Shown here piece by piece: positions 59,345 to 64,000 of a stretch of 64,000 bases of DNA. The stretch's first letter is position 1; each line of letters begins with the position of its first letter. Source of the stretch: Schleiferiaceae bacterium (GTDB taxonomy: Bacteria; Bacteroidota; Bacteroidia; Flavobacteriales; Schleiferiaceae); the NCBI GenBank assembly GCA_028357285.1, contig JAOMWM010000001.1, positions 1 to 64,000 of the forward strand, given 5' to 3'. Both the position numbers and the translations under genes were made by a program. The notes under the pieces are model-generated. The model did not search any database. It saw only the letters and a list, made by a program, of their open reading frames with translations, and had not been told where the DNA came from.

Positions 59345-60264
59345 TCATTAAATACATTTAAATAGTTTTTTGAAATGTAAATAGATTGTCTACCTATTTT
59401 ATTATTGACCAACTTCTCATGAACCTTTGGAAGGTTGTATTGCGGTATACTGGGAAACATGTGATGTTCGCAGTGGTACGCAATATTTTTAGGAGAGAGT
59501 AAGAGTCTAGAAATGAAATTGTGTTTCGTTGTTCGCGTTTGCATTTCAAGAGGTTGGTGCTCAATCCCTGAATGCTCAGCTATTCGTCGCCATCTATTTA
59601 TGAGTTGCGTCCAAGAGATGAAGGGAACTAGCCAGTACTTTAAAAGTAGCATTTCGCGATCGAAATAGATAAACCCACAAAGGATAATGATGTAAAAGGA
59701 AACTCTAGCGAACTTGTATCTCCAGCTGGACTTAGGTTTGCTCGATGCAACTGATCTACCCGACATCACTCGAAAAGTTTCGAAAACACCAAGCCCGGAA
59801 AGTTGCCTCATGACGATTTTAAGAAAGCGAGTAATGGGCATTGGGAATTGCCAATTCTTATCCGTTTTAGCAGTATAATCTGGGTCTTCATCCGTGTTTA
59901 GACATTGATGGTGTTTGAGGTGTTTTACTTTATATGATTTCATGGAAACAATCACCGGCCAAGCGCAAAAGACCTCACCAACTAGATCATTGATTTTTTT
60001 GTTTTTTGAGATTAAACCGTGAACAGACTCATGCATTAACAAACCTAAAGCGAGATACCTTGCACCGATAAAAACGACGGTAATGATATAGATGCTCCAA
60101 TGATAATAAGTTTCACAAAGAAAGGCTGCGATTAATATCATCGCCCATTCTTGAATGACCGAAAAAATCCCTTTCCACGTTCGGATATTAAAAAATGGAC
60201 GTAGATCAATACTGTCTAAAATGAGATGAATTCTATCGTTGTAGGAGGATTTTGAATTTACCAT
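59329..60264 (-). CDS. membrane fatty-acid-desaturase/hydroxylase-like protein
   Basis: 311 aa; three histidine boxes HESVH, HLKHH, HCEHH with HMFPSIPQYNLPKVHEKL tail. Its 3' end overlaps the HMGR-APH start by 16 nt. Confidence 0.88.
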   Translation of the reverse strand: MVNSKSSYNDRIHLILDSIDLRPFFNIRTWKGIFSVIQEWAMILIAAFLCETYYHWSIYIITVVFIGARYLALGLLMHESVHGLISKNKKINDLVGEVFCAWPVIVSMKSYKVKHLKHHQCLNTDEDPDYTAKTDKNWQFPMPITRFLKIVMRQLSGLGVFETFRVMSGRSVASSKPKSSWRYKFARVSFYIIILCGFIYFDREMLLLKYWLVPFISWTQLINRWRRIAEHSGIEHQPLEMQTRTTKHNFISRLLLSPKNIAYHCEHHMFPSIPQYNLPKVHEKLVNNKIGRQSIYISKNYLNVFNECIEK

Positions 60265-60463
60265 AGTGCGTAATTTAGAATTCTAGATTATGTTTCAAGT
60301 TAAACGGTAATTTCTTAAAGTGGAATAATTCGATACTACTTGTCAATTTAATATGAAGCTAGTTATTTAATTATGCGAAGCATAAAATCTCACTTACAAA
60401 CTTCTATTAGTAATGAATCTAGCAGTATTTAGACAAAGTATATTTTTGATTCAATATTGAGAT

Positions 60464-60685
60464 ATGCATACCGCACTTATAAATTCATATCTTATAACTG
60501 AGGAATTACCTTATACAGCTTTAGACATACAGGTAGTATCAAAGTCTTTGAGAAAAACAGGCTCTCTGCTCAAGCTACAGCAGGTAATGGGACATAGCGA
60601 CATGACAGTATCCTTAACCTATTTAAGGGCATTAGAAGTGAAGCAGTACAACCTTGTTGTGACGGGGCTTTGCACCAGTTGGTAA
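60464..60685 (+). pseudogene. tyrosine integrase C-terminal remnant
   Basis: SLRKTGSLLKLQQVMGHSDMTVSLTYLRALEVKQ matches the C-terminus of the intact integrase at 61854-62909 (KTGSLQKVQQVMGHSDMKVSLTYLRGLEVTQ); the N-terminal two-thirds are missing. Confidence 0.85.
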
Positions 60686-60697
60686 GCTCGTAAACGA

Positions 60698-60728
60698 AAA
60701 AACCCTCTGAAGTTTCCTTCAAAGGGTT
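60698..60728. terminator. terminator-like hairpin containing the right copy of the 24-bp direct repeat (60705-60728)
   Basis: AAACCCTcTGAAG-TTTC-CTTCAaAGGGTTT; A-run at left gives a U-run on the minus strand. Confidence 0.7.
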
Positions 60729-60970
60729 TCTGAGTAGCGGAGGTGAGACTACGTATATATTTCTATGACTCTATTTGTAAGATGATTACAAAAAGGCCAT
60801 TGGAAGAAATTCAAAATTCTTACGAAACCGCATCAAACTCCTTCCAGTGAAATTATTCTATAAAGAGATTTACTGAGACTTTGTAAAATCGAAGTTAGCT
60901 TGATAAGAATCAACCTTAGTGAACTTAAGGAATAGCGAGTACAACTTTAGAAGTGTTGGTTTAGATGCAA

Positions 60971-61585
60971 CTATTGCCAACTTTTACTCTTGTTAAATCT
61001 CTTCTTAGTTTTCACATTACTTTGAAAGCCGTAGGTAAATCCAACCCGAGCATTTACAGGATATTCATTTGCATTTGCGCCAATACCAAAGTTCAAGTAG
61101 GGTGTTAGCACCCCTCTTCTATAGGGACGGTTTTGTCCAATCGAAAACCCTAAGTAATATTCCCAACCAACAAGAAAAGGCCTTGGATTGGCATTTGATG
61201 GGGGATGAAAATTCACAGATTTAAAGTGCTTTATTTCTCCACCCAGACCGTAAAACATATTCTTAAATCTTTTTCTTGGGTGGTATCTGATTTCAGGACA
61301 AATACCAACAAGTCGATTTTCTGTAAAAACAGTTTCATTTACATCCCCATGAAGTTTATGCTCTCCGTAATGAGCAGCGAATGGAATATTCACAGTGATT
61401 TTCTTAGCTAAACTAAATTCAGCAGAAATTTCACCCCCAATATTCAAATAGACGTCTTCTTCGAACCATGGAGAATAATTACCCAAAACACTCGGACCGA
61501 CTCTAACATAGGTCTGTGCGACTAGTGATTGACAACAGAAAAACAACACTACAAGAACTCTCCCCCTTATCTTCGTACTAAGCAT
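60971..61585 (-). CDS. predicted outer-membrane beta-barrel-like protein
   Basis: Start at MLSTKIRGRVLVVLFFCCQSLVAQ (signal peptide); alternating strands (YYLGFSIGQNRPYRRGVLTPYLNFGIGANANEYPVNARVGFTYGFQSN). Confidence 0.6.
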   Translation of the reverse strand: MLSTKIRGRVLVVLFFCCQSLVAQTYVRVGPSVLGNYSPWFEEDVYLNIGGEISAEFSLAKKITVNIPFAAHYGEHKLHGDVNETVFTENRLVGICPEIRYHPRKRFKNMFYGLGGEIKHFKSVNFHPPSNANPRPFLVGWEYYLGFSIGQNRPYRRGVLTPYLNFGIGANANEYPVNARVGFTYGFQSNVKTKKRFNKSKSWQ

Positions 61586-61689
61586 TATGTAATATACCAA
61601 GTTTGATTGATAACGAGGTACGTCCCTTAAACGTATATAAGGCCGGTCCAATCAAAAGGTGTTTCATTAATCTGTCCGATTCAAGACAT

Positions 61690-61723
61690 AAAAAAAGCCC
61701 TGATGCTGTGCATCAAGGCTTTT
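61690..61723 (-). terminator. terminator downstream of the truncated tRNA-Met (minus strand)
   Basis: AAAAAAAGCC-cTGATGc-TGT-GCATCAa-GGCTTTT stem; A-run to the left becomes a U-run on the minus strand. Confidence 0.75.
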
Positions 61724-61728
61724 CCTTG

Positions 61729-61775
61729 TAGCGGAGGCAGGACTCGAACCTACGACCTTCGGGTTATGAGCTCGA
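61729..61775 (-). pseudogene. tRNA-Met(CAU) 3'-half fragment (anticodon loop to acceptor)
   Basis: Reverse complement reads TCGAG-CTCATAA-CCCGA-AGGTC-GTAGG-TTCGAGT-CCTGC-CTCCGCT-A; T-arm and CAT anticodon loop intact, no D-arm or 5' acceptor strand. Confidence 0.85.
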
Positions 61776-61794
61776 TGGACGAGACTCATAACCC
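61761..61794. repeat. inverted repeat at the tRNA-Met fragment, candidate integrase att core
   Basis: GGGTTATGAGCTCG-ATGGA-CGAG(a)CTCATAACCC; 10-bp perfect outer arms plus a 4-bp inner arm offset by one base. Confidence 0.75.
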
Positions 61795-61853
61795 ACTGTT
61801 TTCCATATTGATAGAACAGATCTCAAAAAACTGACAGTAAAAAACTGTCAAAA

Positions 61854-62909
61854 ATGAATGACAAATGGAAGCTAACTATTGGCTCATCACGAGGAAAAGA
61901 GTTCGTAAACCTTTACCTCAACAATAAGCGATTCAGGTATTGGAATGGCAAAACTATTGGACTGAAAATTAAAAGTTCAGATAATGCTCAACTACTCAAA
62001 AGTGCTTTTGAATTAAAGCTACTGGAAGGATGGAGACCAGTAGAAAAAAGAATTGTTAAGGTTAAGCAAAAGCCTATTACTTTACTTTCACAATTAGAGT
62101 CTGAACTAAACAAAATACTCAAGGGTAACTATTCGTTTCATCACAAAAGAGATTGCAAATGGGTGTTTAGTGAGTTGAGTAAATTCTTGTCGGAGCGTGG
62201 TCTAACCAACTCTACCATCAGCACCATTAATACGGAACTCTTAGGTGAGTTCATCACCCAAACTAAATGGTCCAATCGTACTCAAAAGAATGTTCTAACA
62301 ACTCTAAAATGTCTCTCTAATACTCCTTTGAAAGAGCGTCTTAATTTGCTTAAAACAAGAAAGTGTAAATCCAACCTTCACAAGCCTATAAAGAACATTC
62401 AGGAACTCTTAAATGACCTTAAAGAGCATAATCAGAACTTGTATCTCTGCTGTTTGATAACCTATGGCTGCTTACTTCGTCCACACCAAGAAATTCGACT
62501 ATTAGAATGGTCTGACATTGACTTCAACAAAGGGTTTATAGCCCTATCAGGAGACAGAAACAAATCTGGGAGAAATAGAATCGTACCAATACCGGAATAT
62601 GTAAAAGAGGAGTTAGTAAGATTGAATGTAGGTTATTCAGTATATGTGTTTTCCAAAAAGGGAGAGGCTTATAGTAAAGACTATTTTAGCGTCCTTTGGA
62701 AGAGGTTTAAAGAACAATCTCGTAAGGATTTAAGTGGCATCACCCTTTACAGTTTTAGACATACTGGAGCCATTAAAGTCTTTGAAAAGACCGGCTCTCT
62801 ACAAAAAGTACAGCAAGTAATGGGTCACAGCGACATGAAAGTATCACTTACCTATTTAAGGGGATTAGAAGTGACGCAGCTGGATGTTGAGGATTTGCCT
62901 ACCTTGTAG
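61854..62909 (+). CDS. tyrosine-type recombinase/integrase
   Basis: 351 aa; CLLRPHQEIRLLEWSDIDF (Arg I), YSFRHTGAI, MGHSDMKVSLTYL (His/Tyr box); located next to the tRNA fragment. Confidence 0.93.
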   Translation: MNDKWKLTIGSSRGKEFVNLYLNNKRFRYWNGKTIGLKIKSSDNAQLLKSAFELKLLEGWRPVEKRIVKVKQKPITLLSQLESELNKILKGNYSFHHKRDCKWVFSELSKFLSERGLTNSTISTINTELLGEFITQTKWSNRTQKNVLTTLKCLSNTPLKERLNLLKTRKCKSNLHKPIKNIQELLNDLKEHNQNLYLCCLITYGCLLRPHQEIRLLEWSDIDFNKGFIALSGDRNKSGRNRIVPIPEYVKEELVRLNVGYSVYVFSKKGEAYSKDYFSVLWKRFKEQSRKDLSGITLYSFRHTGAIKVFEKTGSLQKVQQVMGHSDMKVSLTYLRGLEVTQLDVEDLPTL

Positions 62910-62932
62910 TTGACTCACTAATGAACCTAATT

Positions 62933-64000
62933 ATGAAATACTCAATTCTTTTCTCCATCCTAATTGTTACATTAAACTCATGTGATTCCCCTTCGGTTGT
63001 GGAAGAATTATCCAATGAACAAGTCCTTGAGTTAATTCAAACAGACGAAGGATATGAAGATATTATTAGACAACTCAAGAGCGTTAATTATTTATTCGAA
63101 AAAGACCCAGTATTAAAAGCAGAATTCTCTAACTATTCTTATGCTCAATTCTTCGACCTTAAGAATTATACTATCGACTCAGCAATTATCTCCAATGCTT
63201 TTGAGAGTGGTTATGAAATCGCTAAAGAGCGTTTTGAAAGCACTAAAATTGCTTACAAGAACCAATTAGGTGATACGCTCGATAAGATTAGGCAAATCGA
63301 TGCAAGTGAGGTTGCGAATATTGAATTTGAAAAATATAGATATACCGAGTCAAAAGAAAAGTATGAGCATGATAGGAGGAAGAAAAGCTTCTTAGATTTT
63401 AAAGTCCGTTCTGAAAAGCCACTTAAAGCCGCTCGTATCAAATATAATTTAACTCATAAACTTACGGATGGAACTATGCGTGAATTTTCGGAACGAGGGA
63501 TTGATAAATATATAGCTTCAAAGGGATTTCAATTCTCATTTAGCAAATCAGCTGAATCAAATACGAATCCTCAAAGTGAATTTACTCTTACGTCAGTATT
63601 GCGGTATGATGGCGTTTTCATGGATCACGAACGTGAGATTCGATACTATGCAGGTTTCGCCAATATGTACGGTGATAAGACTTCTACAGAAGATTTTCTC
63701 AATGGGGAATATAATATCTCAATCAACAGCATTGAGTTAGTAGACAGTGAAAATAAATTTTACTCTTGGCCTGTATTCTATCAGTTAAAGGACTTAGAAT
63801 ATAAGAATGAGTACAGTGATGAAGAGTTTTTTAAACTGACAAGATTCTTTTTTAACTCACCTAATTCAATGATAAATAGCAATGGGGCTTATCTTCAATC
63901 TACAGTTTTAAGGGTATTATATGAGACCTCAATTCCTCGAATATTGCGTGAATCCGATTTAGAAAACTATTTAACATCAACATTTGGATTCAATGAATAC
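62933..64000 (+). CDS. lipoprotein of unknown function, 3' end beyond window
   Basis: Open frame to window end; MKYSILFSILIVTLNSCDSPSVVEELSNEQVLELIQTDEGYEDIIRQL; lipobox LNSC. Missing from the ORF track, probably because it has no stop in the window. Confidence 0.75.
   Translation, partial: MKYSILFSILIVTLNSCDSPSVVEELSNEQVLELIQTDEGYEDIIRQLKSVNYLFEKDPVLKAEFSNYSYAQFFDLKNYTIDSAIISNAFESGYEIAKERFESTKIAYKNQLGDTLDKIRQIDASEVANIEFEKYRYTESKEKYEHDRRKKSFLDFKVRSEKPLKAARIKYNLTHKLTDGTMREFSERGIDKYIASKGFQFSFSKSAESNTNPQSEFTLTSVLRYDGVFMDHEREIRYYAGFANMYGDKTSTEDFLNGEYNISINSIELVDSENKFYSWPVFYQLKDLEYKNEYSDEEFFKLTRFFFNSPNSMINSNGAYLQSTVLRVLYETSIPRILRESDLENYLTSTFGFNEY

Noticed and set aside
57008-60264. Reading the APH domain as an aminoglycoside-resistance gene
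   Set aside because: It is fused to HMGR and lacks any specific resistance context; the APH fold covers many small-molecule kinases.
63253-63441. 62-aa minus-strand ORF
   Set aside because: Antisense to the long open frame 62933-64000.
1-64000. CRISPR arrays, rRNA operons, IS-element transposases, complete prophage
   Set aside because: No regularly spaced repeats, rRNA-like sequence, transposase motifs or phage structural genes were recognised. The only mobile-element signals are the integrase, its remnant and the tRNA fragment at 60-63 kb.

Overview
The window reads as a chromosomal contig from a Bacteroidota/Flavobacteriales-like bacterium, probably marine. This is inferred from SusC/SusD pairs, fused LpxC-FabZ, PorX, a T9SS-type C-terminal domain and a laminarin-type glycosidase set. 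Positions 1-12 kb are housekeeping: aroA, aroB, proline dehydrogenase, ald, tsaE, porX, lpxD, lpxC-fabZ, lpxA, efp. Positions 12.7-17.5 kb and 48.3-53.1 kb each carry a SusC/SusD pair. Positions 17.7-23.6 kb and 43.2-47.9 kb are surface-polysaccharide loci with paralogous O-antigen-ligase-like and Wzz-like genes, one of them with a sulfotransferase. Positions 28.9-42.4 kb form a beta-1,3-glucan (laminarin-like) utilisation region: two GH17, a GH30, an unclear TIM-barrel glycosidase, an MFS symporter, a very large GH149/GH161-like phosphorylase and a T9SS-tagged GH16. The most unusual region is 56.4-64 kb, which looks like a nested, tRNA-associated integration hotspot. It contains a truncated tRNA-Met 3' half with an adjoining inverted repeat, an intact tyrosine integrase, a second integrase remnant and near-perfect 24-bp direct repeats 4.3 kb apart. 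Its cargo includes a class I HMG-CoA reductase fused to an APH-type kinase, with its start overlapping the end of a fatty-acid-desaturase-like gene. All family calls are from reading translated motifs. No database search was run.
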